The notes beneath the pieces are model-generated. The model was given only the letters and a program-made list of their open reading frames with translations, was not told where the DNA came from and ran no database searches. A stretch of DNA of 64,000 nucleotides from Flavicella sp964230805 (GTDB taxonomy: Bacteria > Bacteroidota > Bacteroidia > Flavobacteriales > Flavobacteriaceae): contig CAXRIA010000002.1 in NCBI GenBank assembly GCA_964230805.1, positions 1-64,000 on the forward strand, read 5' to 3'. Below are positions 1 to 8,465 of this stretch, in pieces (positions within the stretch are counted from its first letter, which is position 1; each line of letters starts with the position of its first letter). Made by a program: the position numbers and the translations under genes.

Positions 1-237
1 TTCCTCATCGAAAGGATTTATTTTTACAAGGACATCAGCCTCATTGAACACAACTTCTCTCTTGTCAACAGAAGCACGAACCTCTGTGAAATCTGCGTTT
101 TTGTAAGATGAATTTTTCCCTGCATTTTCTTCGATAAGAACTTCAAACCCTTTGGAAATAAGTTGCTTTGCAATGTTCGGTGACATGGCAACACGTTTTT
201 CTCCTTTTTGAGTCTCCTTCAATATGCCTATTTTCAT
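1..237 (-). CDS. pntA: NAD(P) transhydrogenase subunit alpha, N-terminal part (cut by window edge)
   Basis: The first 79 codons of a minus-strand gene run off the left edge. The protein starts MKIGILKE and continues with ERRVA-like and VxIExxAG-like segments (GEKRVAMSP, VLIEENAGKNSSY), the N-terminal signature shared by transhydrogenase alpha subunits and alanine dehydrogenases. PntA passes hydride between NADH and NADP+ across the cytoplasmic membrane together with PntB. The longer spacing and the VLVKINPFDE segment favour PntA over alanine dehydrogenase, but the deciding C-terminal part lies outside. Start is the ATG at 235-237; no alternative start is near. Confidence 0.75.
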   Translation of the reverse strand, partial: MKIGILKETQKGEKRVAMSPNIAKQLISKGFEVLIEENAGKNSSYKNADFTEVRASVDKREVVFNEADVLVKINPFDEE

Positions 238-619
238 ATTTTTGGGTAGTTTAAAATTAATTTTTATTCTTGCGTATTTCGTCTTTCACGGAAAGACAAA
301 TTACCTTTTCTTTTAAGCGCTCTAAATTAACCAAAAACAAGTCGTGTTTTTTATTCAAAATCTTTTTTACAGATTGTTCAGCCAATTCGACAAAAAAAGC
401 CCAATCATTTCTTAAAAGTCCTAAATATTAGATTTTTAATAAATAATATTCATTAATTAATAGCAAATAGTAAGAATTTGCCAATAGCATTTGAAGAATT
501 CAGAAGCGGTCTATATCGTTTTCGTAAAGTTTTCATGGAATATTTCCAACAAAGACTACTCAAATTTTAGGGGCAAGAAGCTATCTTCTCAGTTGAAGAA
601 AGAAGAGCCTGAGTACTAA
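238..619. other. gene-less stretch between yihY and pntA, with possible gene remnants
   Basis: This 382-nt gap holds no complete gene. On the minus strand a frame is open from 427 to a stop at 257-259, 19 nt before pntA. It has protein-like composition (NDWAFFVELAEQ, then DLFLVNLERLKEK) but no ATG; a TTG inside it is the only usual start. On the plus strand 484-570 is open in one frame with similarly protein-like composition. These could be decayed gene fragments or chance open frames. No clear promoter or terminator was found. Confidence 0.4.
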
Positions 620-1540
620 TTATTGAGAATTTATTTTTTTGTGCTCCTTTTTTAATTTCGTCATGCTGGCATTCAATTCAAATCCAAGCAAAAGAATGAT
701 TGAATTCAGCCAAATAAAAAGCATGAGCACCAAAAGCGTTCCAATGGATCCATAGAGTTCGTTGTATTTCGCGAATTTCACGACATAAACCCCAAAAATA
801 TAAAAGGTAAAAAAGGAAAGAAGTGTGGTTAAAACGGCACCTGCCGAAAAAAATGAAGACTGCTTCCCTTCTTTGGTACCAAAATAGTAAAGTAAAGATA
901 CCGTGGTAAAAATCATAAAAATAAAGAACAAATACCGAACATTCTCTAACCATAAAAACTCTTCACTCAACCACCCTTTTAAAATCAAAAAATCTAGGCC
1001 AAACTTGAACAAAATAGTCACCGCAACGGTCAAGATCAAAAAGAAAGACATCAACAACGAGGTTCCCAAAGAGATAATGTAAGCTCTCACAACTCCCCGC
1101 ACCTCTGTAACATGGTAGGAATATTCAAATCCGCCAAAAACTGCATTGACGCCATTGGTCATCAAAAAAATGGAAACAAAAAAACCAAAAGACAGCAATC
1201 CTCCATATTTGTTCTTCGCAATATCCTCAAATACAGGCACCACAGCATCGTAGGTTTTTGGAGGAAACGCTTCTGCAATCAGATTCATAAAATTTTCTTG
1301 AAAGCCTTCAATCGGAATGTATGGAATCAAAGTCAACATGAACAGCATAAAAGGAAAAACAGCCATAAAGAAACTGTAGGAAATACCACCTGCACGAGAT
1401 GTCAAAGCTCCGCGCACAATACCAAGAACATACATGTGCAAAAGATCGTAAAGAGACATCCCCTCCAAACCGGGAATTTTGATTCGCTTTCCGAAATTTT
1501 GCAAAGCAGTAACGCCTTTCATTGATTTGGTTCTTGCCAT
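620..1540 (-). CDS. yihY: YihY/BrkB family inner-membrane protein
   Basis: A 306-residue polytopic membrane protein of the YihY (UPF0761, 'virulence factor BrkB') family. Visible hallmarks are the SRAGGISYSFFMAVFPF segment after the first helix near residue 45-65, six hydrophobic segments, and a C-terminal YGSIGTLLVLMLFIWLNS-type motif followed by a basic tail. The family has no settled biochemical role; some members are described as transport-like. The gene follows nadC on the same strand with a 31-nt gap, so the two are probably co-transcribed. Length and start fit the family. Confidence 0.85.
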   Translation of the reverse strand: MARTKSMKGVTALQNFGKRIKIPGLEGMSLYDLLHMYVLGIVRGALTSRAGGISYSFFMAVFPFMLFMLTLIPYIPIEGFQENFMNLIAEAFPPKTYDAVVPVFEDIAKNKYGGLLSFGFFVSIFLMTNGVNAVFGGFEYSYHVTEVRGVVRAYIISLGTSLLMSFFLILTVAVTILFKFGLDFLILKGWLSEEFLWLENVRYLFFIFMIFTTVSLLYYFGTKEGKQSSFFSAGAVLTTLLSFFTFYIFGVYVVKFAKYNELYGSIGTLLVLMLFIWLNSIILLLGFELNASMTKLKKEHKKINSQ

Positions 1541-1571
1541 TGGGTAGTTTTCTACAAGATAAACAAATATT

Positions 1572-2432
1572 TTATTCGCAGGCCTTTAAACTCAAGTCCA
1601 TGTTGTAAACAGAATGTGTCAATGCTCCTGATGAGATAAAATCTACACCGCATTCCGCATATTTACGGAGTGTTTCTTCATGAATACCTCCTGAAGATTC
1701 CGTTTGACATTTTCCATTGATCATCGCAACAGCCTTACGCGTATCTTCAAAAGTAAAATTGTCTATTAAAATTCTATGAATCCCATCAGAACATAAAATT
1801 TCTCTGATCTCCTCTAAATTTCGAGCTTCGACAATAATTTTAAGATCCTTTTTGTTTTCTTTCAAATACTTTTTTGTCAATGCAATGGCTTGTGAAATTC
1901 CTCCTGCAAAATCAATGTGATTGTCTTTCAGCATGATCATATCGTACAAAGCAAATCGATGATTCACTCCTCCTCCTATTTTTACCGCCCATTTTTCAAT
2001 AGCTCGAATTCCTGGCGTGGTTTTTCGCGTATCCAGTATTTTGGTCTTTGTTCCTTCCAACAATTTCGTAAAATACTTTGTTTTTGTGGCAATGGCACTC
2101 ATTCGCTGCATGGCATTTAAAACCAAACGCTCTGATTTTAGTATCGAATGAGAACTACCTTCCACCGTCAAAACAATATCGCCGTGATTGACAGAGGCAC
2201 CATCTTCTTTCAACAAAGTGACGTTCAAATCAGTATCTACGTATTCAAATATTTTTTTAGCAAAAGCCACTCCTGCAATAATCCCCTTGTCTTTGACAAG
2301 AAGCTGCGCTTTTCCTTGAACCCCTTTCGGAATACAGGCCAAAGAACTATGATCTCCATCTCCAACATCTTCTCGAATGGCATTTTCAATAATTCCATTC
2401 AACTCATTCTCAAACTGTGTATCACTAATCAT
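1572..2432 (-). CDS. nadC: nicotinate-nucleotide diphosphorylase (carboxylating)
   Basis: NadC converts quinolinate and PRPP to nicotinate mononucleotide, the last step of de novo pyridine ring formation for NAD. The 286-residue product carries the family signatures DTRKTTPG and KWAVKIGGGVNHR followed by the MLKDNHI segment, then the C-terminal ESSGGI and SSGALTHS stretches that close the phosphoribosyl site. The frame is open up to 2594, but I take the ATG at 2430-2432. A TATTTTTG promoter box lies at 2451-2458, and the upstream residues are unlike NadC. The gene is transcribed away from rlmH, with yihY probably downstream in the same operon. A pnuC transporter at 7 kb serves the same cofactor. 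Confidence 0.95.
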   Translation of the reverse strand: MISDTQFENELNGIIENAIREDVGDGDHSSLACIPKGVQGKAQLLVKDKGIIAGVAFAKKIFEYVDTDLNVTLLKEDGASVNHGDIVLTVEGSSHSILKSERLVLNAMQRMSAIATKTKYFTKLLEGTKTKILDTRKTTPGIRAIEKWAVKIGGGVNHRFALYDMIMLKDNHIDFAGGISQAIALTKKYLKENKKDLKIIVEARNLEEIREILCSDGIHRILIDNFTFEDTRKAVAMINGKCQTESSGGIHEETLRKYAECGVDFISSGALTHSVYNMDLSLKACE

Positions 2433-2450
2433 ACAAACTATTTTAGTCCC

Positions 2451-2458
2451 CAAAAATA
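2451..2458 (-). promoter_or_regulatory. -7 promoter box of nadC
   Basis: On the minus strand this reads TATTTTTG, an exact match to the Bacteroidota -7 consensus TAnnTTTG, 18 nt before the nadC ATG. No good TTG -33 element is seen. It argues against the longer upstream nadC start. Confidence 0.5.
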
Positions 2459-2540
2459 CCTTTTTATCTTTAGTTTTTAAAATGAAACGATATGATTTGT
2501 ACATTCCTTTTTGCACACTTCTTATCCATGCTAAAAAAAT

Positions 2541-2548
2541 TATCTTTG
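2541..2548 (+). promoter_or_regulatory. -7 promoter box of rlmH
   Basis: TATCTTTG, an exact TAnnTTTG match, ends only 5 nt before the rlmH ATG at 2554. The expected transcription start, 4-7 nt after the box, would fall on or beside the start codon, so the mRNA may be leaderless. A TTG at 2511-2513 is 27 nt upstream, longer than usual. Confidence 0.5.
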
Positions 2549-2553
2549 TCAGT

Positions 2554-3027
2554 ATGAAAATAAAACTCCTCGCCATTGGCAAAACAGATGACAAAAGTTT
2601 GCAGGCTTTGATCGCGACGTATCAGGAGCGCTTAAAACATTATGTCAAGTTTGAACTCGCTATCATACCCGATATTAAAAATGCAAAAAACCTTTCACAG
2701 AAACAACAGAAAGAAAAGGAAGGCTTGTTGCTGTTAAGTAAATTGCAAGCCGGAGACCAACTGGTTCTTTTGGACGAAAAAGGAAAGGATTTTCGCTCCG
2801 TTGAATTTTCAAATTTCTTGCAAAAAAAAATGAATTCTGGGTTCAAGCAATTGGTTTTTGTCATTGGGGGTCCTTATGGTTTTTCGGAAGAAGTGTACCA
2901 AAGGGCGCAAGGAAAAATATCCTTATCGAAAATGACGTTTTCTCATCAAATGATTCGTCTTTTTTTTACAGAGCAACTGTATCGGGCATTTACCATTTTA
3001 AAAAACGAGCCTTACCATCACGAATAA
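2554..3027 (+). CDS. rlmH: 23S rRNA pseudouridine-1915 N3-methyltransferase
   Basis: RlmH (SPOUT family) methylates N3 of pseudouridine 1915 in helix 69 of 23S rRNA, using S-adenosylmethionine, on assembled 70S ribosomes. The 157-residue protein has the usual length and ends in the typical YHHE. The SAM-binding trefoil knot is seen as LVFVIGGPYGFSEEV near residues 100-114 and the LSKMTFSHQMIRLFFTEQLYRA segment after it (interrupted here only for length). An upstream in-frame extension to 2377 is rejected because the TATCTTTG box at 2541-2548 directly precedes this ATG. The next gene begins right after its stop. Confidence 0.95.
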   Translation: MKIKLLAIGKTDDKSLQALIATYQERLKHYVKFELAIIPDIKNAKNLSQKQQKEKEGLLLLSKLQAGDQLVLLDEKGKDFRSVEFSNFLQKKMNSGFKQLVFVIGGPYGFSEEVYQRAQGKISLSKMTFSHQMIRLFFTEQLYRAFTILKNEPYHHE

Positions 3028-3216
3028 TTGGAAATTTCACTAACTTTGAGATCAAAAATTTCACTGATGATTTTAGGAGTAAGCGCTTGGCTTGGAAACA
3101 AAATTGGTTTGACGGAAAAACAGGTGCGCCTGCTATTTGTATTGGCAGCACTTTTTGCAGGTTCAGGAGTCGGTTTGTATTTAATTCTTTGGTTGGTAAA
3201 GGTTTTTACGGAATAA
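3028..3216 (+). CDS. small PspC-domain membrane protein
   Basis: A 62-residue protein resembling the PspC domain of phage-shock proteins. A short amphipathic region with GVSAWLGNKIGLTEKQVRLLF leads into one membrane helix rich in L, A and G. PspC domains sit in the inner membrane and sense envelope stress in other bacteria; a role here is inference. The frame starts with TTG at 3028, immediately after the rlmH stop, so translational coupling is likely. An internal ATG at 3067 would give a 49-residue version that still holds the whole domain. Confidence 0.7.
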   Translation: MEISLTLRSKISLMILGVSAWLGNKIGLTEKQVRLLFVLAALFAGSGVGLYLILWLVKVFTE

Positions 3217-3230
3217 AATCAAAAAGAGAC

Positions 3231-4478
3231 TTAAGAAAGGGGGTTGTTTCTGTTTTTTTCTGCAATCCATCGCGACATAAATTCTGTACTCTTCATACTG
3301 TGATGTCTTAGCATACTTCCTGTAAAGTTAGCATCCCTATGGCGCTTCAAACACGTTTGTACACTTGTTATCTTTTGTATCAATTGCCTTGCTATTTTTT
3401 TACTTGAAAAAATCGTATTTACAATCGCAATTCCATTTTTTTGAGCTGTGCGCCACGTCTTTTCATCTTGATAAAGTTGTGTTGCGGCTCGAACAAAAGC
3501 TTCAGGGGCGTCCTTGACAAAGCCATTCCATGGCAGACCCGCGTGCATCGCCTCTGCCCCTATTTTTGTCGTGACACTCGGCGTGCCGCAAATCATTGCT
3601 TCTAGCAGTTTTCCCTTCATTCCCGCTCCAAATCGTAACGGTGCCAAACAAACACGTGCTTTTTTTACGACCTCTTGTGCGTCTTTTGTCCAACCTTTGA
3701 CAAAAAAACGTTCTCTGGGATTTTGTAATTGCACGGCTTTTTGTGTGGGATAAGAACCGTAAATATGCATTTCAGCCTTCGGATTTTTTTTTCGTAATTC
3801 CGGCCAAATTTCTTCTTTTAAATAGCGAACGCAATCCCAATTAGGTGCGTGTAAAAAACTGCCAATGGTTACAAAATGTTTCCTTTCTGTAAAGGTTGGT
3901 GTACACAACATCGTTTCTGTTGAAATTTCATCCGCAAGAAAAGGAATGTGTTCCAAAAGAGCATTGGGAACATTGAAGTGGTTTGTCAACAACTCCATCT
4001 CATAACTAGAAATAATTAGTGACAAATCACAGCGGTAAATACTTGCCATTTCACGAAAGGCAACGTCGGAATTCAAATCCGACAGCGCAAATACCCTTTC
4101 TTCCTTGATAGCTTTTTCTCTGGCTTTTCGCAAACAATGCAAATCTTCGGTATCGAGAATACGCAACGTCTTCGGACAATTTTCAGCCACCCTCCAACCA
4201 AATTGCTCCTCCATCATAAAACGATCAAATACAACCACGGTGGGGGACAAATCTTTGATGTAATCATCAAAACTATCATTATTCAATTCAATCGTATGTG
4301 ACCTGACACCCAAATTTTCCAAAGGATATTGCTGGGCTGATTTTTGAGCGGGGCTAGCGAATACTACTTCCCAATCTTGCGACAAGAAAACTGAGATCAA
4401 CTGCATCATCCGACTTCCTGCGGCTGAAGAATTGGGTTCTGGCCAAACATAACCAATTATGAGAATTTTTTGCTTCAT
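3231..4478 (-). CDS. glycosyltransferase, family 4-like (GT-B fold)
   Basis: A 415-residue GT-B glycosyltransferase. The N-terminal half begins KILIIGYVWPEPNSSAAGSR, with an acceptor-side glycine-rich loop. The C-terminal half has the sugar-nucleotide site: FVTIGSFLHAPNWDCVRYL, then a GMKGKLLEAMICGTPSVTT segment with the conserved glutamate, and IGAEAM. Substrate cannot be told from sequence; cell-surface glycan or glycolipid synthesis is the usual job. I chose the ATG at 4476-4478 over the frame's first ATG at 4502 because the domain starts there. It lies 27 nt after topB on the same strand, a probable operon pnuC-topB-GT. Confidence 0.8.
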   Translation of the reverse strand: MKQKILIIGYVWPEPNSSAAGSRMMQLISVFLSQDWEVVFASPAQKSAQQYPLENLGVRSHTIELNNDSFDDYIKDLSPTVVVFDRFMMEEQFGWRVAENCPKTLRILDTEDLHCLRKAREKAIKEERVFALSDLNSDVAFREMASIYRCDLSLIISSYEMELLTNHFNVPNALLEHIPFLADEISTETMLCTPTFTERKHFVTIGSFLHAPNWDCVRYLKEEIWPELRKKNPKAEMHIYGSYPTQKAVQLQNPRERFFVKGWTKDAQEVVKKARVCLAPLRFGAGMKGKLLEAMICGTPSVTTKIGAEAMHAGLPWNGFVKDAPEAFVRAATQLYQDEKTWRTAQKNGIAIVNTIFSSKKIARQLIQKITSVQTCLKRHRDANFTGSMLRHHSMKSTEFMSRWIAEKNRNNPLS

Positions 4479-4505
4479 TTCTGAAAATTCTAAAATCAAC
4501 AAATT

Positions 4506-6788
4506 CTAAAATTCATTGAGTAATATTTTTACCAGTTCTTTGGTCAATTTTTGACTGCCTGCTTTTTTACGAAGTAGGGCAAAGTCAAACCGAAAATCGC
4601 ACCCAGCCTTGTACTCACTGCAACCATAAGCCGAGTTGCCCTTTATTACCGTCCCTTTTTTACATTTCGGGCATGCCATTTTATCGGACTCTTTTGCCTC
4701 GGGCGTTTCCAACCTCAAATCAAAATTCTCTGTAAAGACCACCGTTCCACTAACTTTCAATTTTTCTTTTTGAAATCCTTTTAACAATACTGTACTTCCC
4801 TTTGTGAGCAATCGTTTGAACTGATTTACAGATATTTTTTTTCCCATAAATACAAAAGGCAAACGAAAATCACACCCCGTTTTATAGGCAGAACAGCCAT
4901 AAGCGCTTTTTCCTTTTAATAATTTTCCTGCGCCACATTTCGGACAATTCAACCCTTCCAAAGCAGACGTTTTTTTCTTTGGAACGGTTCTTTTTTGCAG
5001 ATCCTCCACTCGAGAAAAACGTTTGATCTTTTTTTCCAATCGGACCTCCACCACCAAATCATCTACCATTTTTTTCATATTCCGAATGAAAGCAGCTGCA
5101 CTGAAGGTTCCCTCTTCAATTTCTTTCAGCTGTTTCTCCCATTGCCCTGTTAGCTCCGCTGATTTCAACAATTTATTTTGAATGGTCTCTATCAAACTTA
5201 CGCCCATTGGTGTTGGCAAAATTTGCTTTTTATTCCGCTCCACATAATTTCTACGAAACAAAGTTTCGATAATATTCGCTCTCGTTGAGGGCCTTCCGAT
5301 ACCGTTGGCTTTCATCAAATCACGTAATTCCTCATCTTCTACTTGTTTGCCCGCTGTTTCCATAGCTCTCAACAAGGTGGCCTCTGTGTAATTTTTAGGT
5401 GGTTTTGTGGCCTTTTCTAAAAAAGAAGGCTCATGTGCACCCTTTTCCCCTTCTACAAAAGAGGGCAATGTTTTTTCTTCCGTCGTGTTTGTGCTTTCCT
5501 TTGCTTTGGCAAAAACGACGCGCCAACCTTCTTCTAAAATCTCCTTACCTGTTGCTTTGAATCGGATGCCTGCCACTTCTCCTATCACAGTTGAATTGGA
5601 CACAAGACAAACCGGGTAAAATGCGGCAATAAAACGACGTGTAATAATATCATACACTTTTTGATCGTATGCCGACAATACTCCCTGTTCTCCTGTGGGA
5701 ATGATTGCATGGTGATCGGTCACCTTTTTATTATCGAAAACACGTTTGCTCTTTTTGAGTTTATTTCCTCCTCTTAAGGCTTGTGTCCATTCGGCATAGT
5801 CTGTAAGTTTTGCTAGAATTCCTGGCACTTTGGGAAACAAATCTTCTGGCAAAAAAGTAGTATCTACCCTAGGGTAGGTCACCAACTTTTGTTCGTATAA
5901 TTTCTGTACAATTTGAAGAGTTTGCTCTGCCGTATATCCAAATTTCGTGTTGCAATACACCTGCAAGCCCGTCAAATCAAATAATTTCGGCGGATGTTCT
6001 CTTCCCTTTTTTTTGGTCACAGAAACAATCTCAAATGTTTTTTCTTTGATTTGGTTCATGGAGGTTTCTCCATCTTCTTTTTTCAAAAAACGACCTTGTT
6101 CGTTGTTAAAAACCGTATTGCGGTAAAGTGTTTGAATTTCCCAATAAGGAGTGGATTTGAAGTACAAAATTTCCTGGTGTCTTTTGACCAACATCGCGAG
6201 GGTTGGGGTTTGTACACGACCTACGGACAACACTTGTTTCGCAGCTCCATAACGTAAGGTGTACAAACGGGTTGCGTTCATTCCCAAAAGCCAATCTCCA
6301 ATGGCTCTTGAGCTTCCTGCATAGAACAAATTGTCGTAATCTTCTGATCTTTTTAAATTCTCAAAACCCTCTTTGATGGCTTCTGAAGTTAAGGATGAAA
6401 TCCACAAACGAGCCACCTCTCCTTTGTAGTTGGCCTGCTTGATTACCCAACGCTGTATCAACTCACCCTCTTGTCCAGCATCTCCACAATTGATGACAAG
6501 ACTCGCATGGTCAAACAATTTTTTTATGGTGTTGAATTGTTTTTGGACACCGGAATTTCCTACCAATTTTGTGTCGAATTTATCGGGTAACATGGGTAAG
6601 GTATTCAAATCCCATCGTTTCCAATGCGGCTTGTAATCGTCAGGTGCAAACAAGGTGCACAAATGCCCGAAGGTCCAAGTTATTTGATATCCATTGCCTT
6701 CAAAATAACCATCATGTCGCTGGTTTGCACCCAAAACCGTGGCAATTTCCCGAGCCACACTTGGCTTTTCAGCAATACATACTTTCAT
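4506..6788 (-). CDS. topB: DNA topoisomerase III
   Basis: A 760-residue type IA topoisomerase that cuts one DNA strand through a 5'-phosphotyrosine link and unlinks replication or recombination intermediates. The Toprim domain is at the N-terminus (IAEKPSVAREIA; the acidic DAGQEGEL motif near 103-110). The active-site tyrosine is Y305 in LVTYPRVDT, and GIGRPSTRANIIETL follows near 500. The C-terminus carries two repeats of a zinc-ribbon-like module, each CPKC with a GCS.YK.GCDFR motif, separated by a basic segment. Such tails are common in Bacteroidota TopB. It sits between pnuC and the glycosyltransferase on the same strand. RecQ, a frequent partner of Topo III, is also encoded in the window at 52.0-54.2 kb. 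Confidence 0.95.
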   Translation of the reverse strand: MKVCIAEKPSVAREIATVLGANQRHDGYFEGNGYQITWTFGHLCTLFAPDDYKPHWKRWDLNTLPMLPDKFDTKLVGNSGVQKQFNTIKKLFDHASLVINCGDAGQEGELIQRWVIKQANYKGEVARLWISSLTSEAIKEGFENLKRSEDYDNLFYAGSSRAIGDWLLGMNATRLYTLRYGAAKQVLSVGRVQTPTLAMLVKRHQEILYFKSTPYWEIQTLYRNTVFNNEQGRFLKKEDGETSMNQIKEKTFEIVSVTKKKGREHPPKLFDLTGLQVYCNTKFGYTAEQTLQIVQKLYEQKLVTYPRVDTTFLPEDLFPKVPGILAKLTDYAEWTQALRGGNKLKKSKRVFDNKKVTDHHAIIPTGEQGVLSAYDQKVYDIITRRFIAAFYPVCLVSNSTVIGEVAGIRFKATGKEILEEGWRVVFAKAKESTNTTEEKTLPSFVEGEKGAHEPSFLEKATKPPKNYTEATLLRAMETAGKQVEDEELRDLMKANGIGRPSTRANIIETLFRRNYVERNKKQILPTPMGVSLIETIQNKLLKSAELTGQWEKQLKEIEEGTFSAAAFIRNMKKMVDDLVVEVRLEKKIKRFSRVEDLQKRTVPKKKTSALEGLNCPKCGAGKLLKGKSAYGCSAYKTGCDFRLPFVFMGKKISVNQFKRLLTKGSTVLLKGFQKEKLKVSGTVVFTENFDLRLETPEAKESDKMACPKCKKGTVIKGNSAYGCSEYKAGCDFRFDFALLRKKAGSQKLTKELVKILLNEF

Positions 6789-6826
6789 TCTAACTTTTGT
6801 TTTAATTCCTTGAGGCTCTTATTTTC

Positions 6827-7435
6827 TCAAAAAACGGATGGGTCATTGTCGGCTACCCTAGCGTAACTCAAATATATTTTCCGCCATTTTAGGAAGCCCA
6901 CAAAAGAAAACACCGTGTACACAACCGTCAGTGCTGCATACCAATCCAATTCTTTTTGCGAATATAAATAAATTGTCACACCGTTTAAAATGATCCAAAA
7001 AATCCAAGTACTCAAAACTTTTCGAGCCTCCAAATAACTCGCGATAAAACTAAAAACCGTGGTAAATGCGTCTAAATACGCATTTTCTGCATCTGTGTAA
7101 TTTTCAAAAACATACCCCAACACACTTCCAGACAAAACCCCCACTAAAAGCAATACAAAATGAAAAAAAAGACCGGGTTGACTTATTTGAAGCGCTGCTA
7201 CGCCCTTTTCATTTTTATTCCATAAGACATACCCATAAACCCCTATGATGACGTAATAAAAATACAGTATGGACTCAGAATACAAATGAATGCGGTAAAA
7301 CAAAAAAATACTGAGCAAAGAAGCTCCAATCCCAAAAAACCAACAAATTTTATTCTCTCGGATGAGAAAAATCAAAAAAAGAACACTGAACACAACGCTC
7401 CCTATTTCTAAAAAACCATTCATTTCGAAATTCAT
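6827..7435 (-). CDS. pnuC: PnuC-family nicotinamide riboside/mononucleotide transporter
   Basis: PnuC is an inner-membrane facilitator for nicotinamide riboside (or related vitamins such as thiamine in some Bacteroidota). The 202-residue product has about seven hydrophobic segments. It ends with the family's WIFWIILNGVTIYLYSQKEL helix and the WYAALTVVYTVFSFVGFLKW helix, whose Trp and Asn residues line the substrate path in this family. I chose the ATG at 7435 because a TACATTTG box lies at 7452-7459, inside the longer frame (to 7507). No thiamine riboswitch motif is seen upstream and no thiamine gene is nearby, so a pyridine nucleoside substrate is the likelier reading. Confidence 0.85.
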   Translation of the reverse strand: MNFEMNGFLEIGSVVFSVLFLIFLIRENKICWFFGIGASLLSIFLFYRIHLYSESILYFYYVIIGVYGYVLWNKNEKGVAALQISQPGLFFHFVLLLVGVLSGSVLGYVFENYTDAENAYLDAFTTVFSFIASYLEARKVLSTWIFWIILNGVTIYLYSQKELDWYAALTVVYTVFSFVGFLKWRKIYLSYARVADNDPSVF

Positions 7436-7451
7436 AAGGACAAATAAGTCC

Positions 7452-7459
7452 CAAATGTA
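7452..7459 (-). promoter_or_regulatory. -7 promoter box of pnuC
   Basis: TACATTTG on the minus strand, exact TAnnTTTG match, 16 nt before the pnuC ATG at 7435. No convincing TTG at -33. Confidence 0.45.
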
Positions 7460-7737
7460 GTATTTAAAATCGATTCCATAAAGTTTGCTTGACAATGTTC
7501 TTTTCATGCCATTGTAAAAACAGCCAACACGACTTCGATAGGGTTTTTAAAACTAAAATTTCAAAAAAATACACCATAAAAAAAACACACAAAACAATGA
7601 TTTACAGAGACTTAAAATACATTAATTTTATTTATTATTTCATGTTTTTCATCTGTTTAGAATCTGTGATGAACGATGTGATCTGCCTGTATTTCAACAA
7701 TTTTAATTTTATTAACAACAAATTCCCTACGATATTC

Positions 7738-7745
7738 TATTTTTG
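7738..7745 (+). promoter_or_regulatory. -7 promoter box of the secreted-protein gene
   Basis: TATTTTTG, exact consensus, ends 6 nt before the ATG at 7752; predicts a near-leaderless mRNA. No TTG at the -33 position. Confidence 0.45.
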
Positions 7746-7751
7746 TTTTCG

Positions 7752-8423
7752 ATGAAAAACTTTATTTCTAACATTGTATGCTTGGTTGTGCTACTCGGTT
7801 CGTTGGGAACTGTTTCTGGCCAGGTTGACAATCGCCAAAAAGACGATCCCTTTTCTGGTATTTACATAGCTCCAAACCCTCGCAACACGGCTAAAAAGTT
7901 CGATTTTATAGAACCAGAACTTCAAGATCGTAAATTCAAAGAATCCTTAGAGCGAGCCATTGAAAAAAGCATCCAAGCCAAAGAATTGCGTGATTTCAAA
8001 GAAAATGATGTTCTTACCCGTCAACAACTCTTTGAAAAACGGAGCAATGCCGAAACTTGGGGTGGAAGAAAAAAGTATGCCATCATAGACAAAAACTTAG
8101 GGATTTTGGAAAATAGCACGGAAACCATCACTATGGTTTGCCGTGATTTTGGAAATGAAGATGGCGATATTGTCCAAGTAAAACAAAACAGCAAAACCAT
8201 CATTCCTTACATACAACTCACGAGAAGTTATCAAAAATTCACCATTCCCTTGGTCTTAGGTGTCAACAGAATCGAATTTGTGGCACGCAATGAAGGTTTG
8301 TATTCACCAAATACGGCCGGATTTATGATCTTTGACCAAAACGGAAAAACATTGATGCAAAACGATTGGTTTCTTGCAACCGATGCCAAAGCTTATTTTA
8401 GCATTATACGACTTCCCAAGTAA
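7752..8423 (+). CDS. secreted protein of unknown function
   Basis: A 223-residue protein that I do not recognise at the family level. The first about 24 residues form a signal peptide (short basic start, IVCLVVLLGSLGTVSG core, then Q). The mature part begins with acidic and charged residues, contains a lysine/glutamate-rich stretch with helical character (residues 55-95), and ends in a domain rich in beta-like segments (NRIEFVARNEGLYSPNTAGFM). The last region resembles other flavobacterial exported proteins with 'NxIEFxAxNxGxxxPNTAxF' motifs, but no function is known to me. No lipobox cysteine and no T9SS tail, so a periplasmic location is inferred. An in-frame TTG at 7743 is less likely than ATG 7752. 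Confidence 0.7.
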   Translation: MKNFISNIVCLVVLLGSLGTVSGQVDNRQKDDPFSGIYIAPNPRNTAKKFDFIEPELQDRKFKESLERAIEKSIQAKELRDFKENDVLTRQQLFEKRSNAETWGGRKKYAIIDKNLGILENSTETITMVCRDFGNEDGDIVQVKQNSKTIIPYIQLTRSYQKFTIPLVLGVNRIEFVARNEGLYSPNTAGFMIFDQNGKTLMQNDWFLATDAKAYFSIIRLPK

Positions 8424-8465
8424 AATTTGGTTTTAAAAAGAAGACCTACTGTTTTGATCAGACAG

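Larger units (their letters stand above)
7436..7751. other. divergent intergenic region, pnuC / secreted protein
   Basis: A 316-nt, very AT-rich region between divergent genes. It holds exact TAnnTTTG boxes for both flanking genes (7452-7459 minus, 7738-7745 plus). A plus-strand open frame at 7489-7755 has low-complexity, non-protein-like composition and is not called. Nothing else was recognised. Confidence 0.5.

Noticed and set aside
2377..2553. N-terminal extension of rlmH (216-aa frame)
   Set aside because: The rlmH promoter box lies inside it and the extra residues do not belong to the family; 157 aa is the normal size.
7436..7751. Thiamine riboswitch ahead of pnuC
   Set aside because: Bacteroidota PnuC-like proteins can be thiamine carriers under a TPP riboswitch, but none of the conserved TPP motifs is present and no thiamine gene is near.
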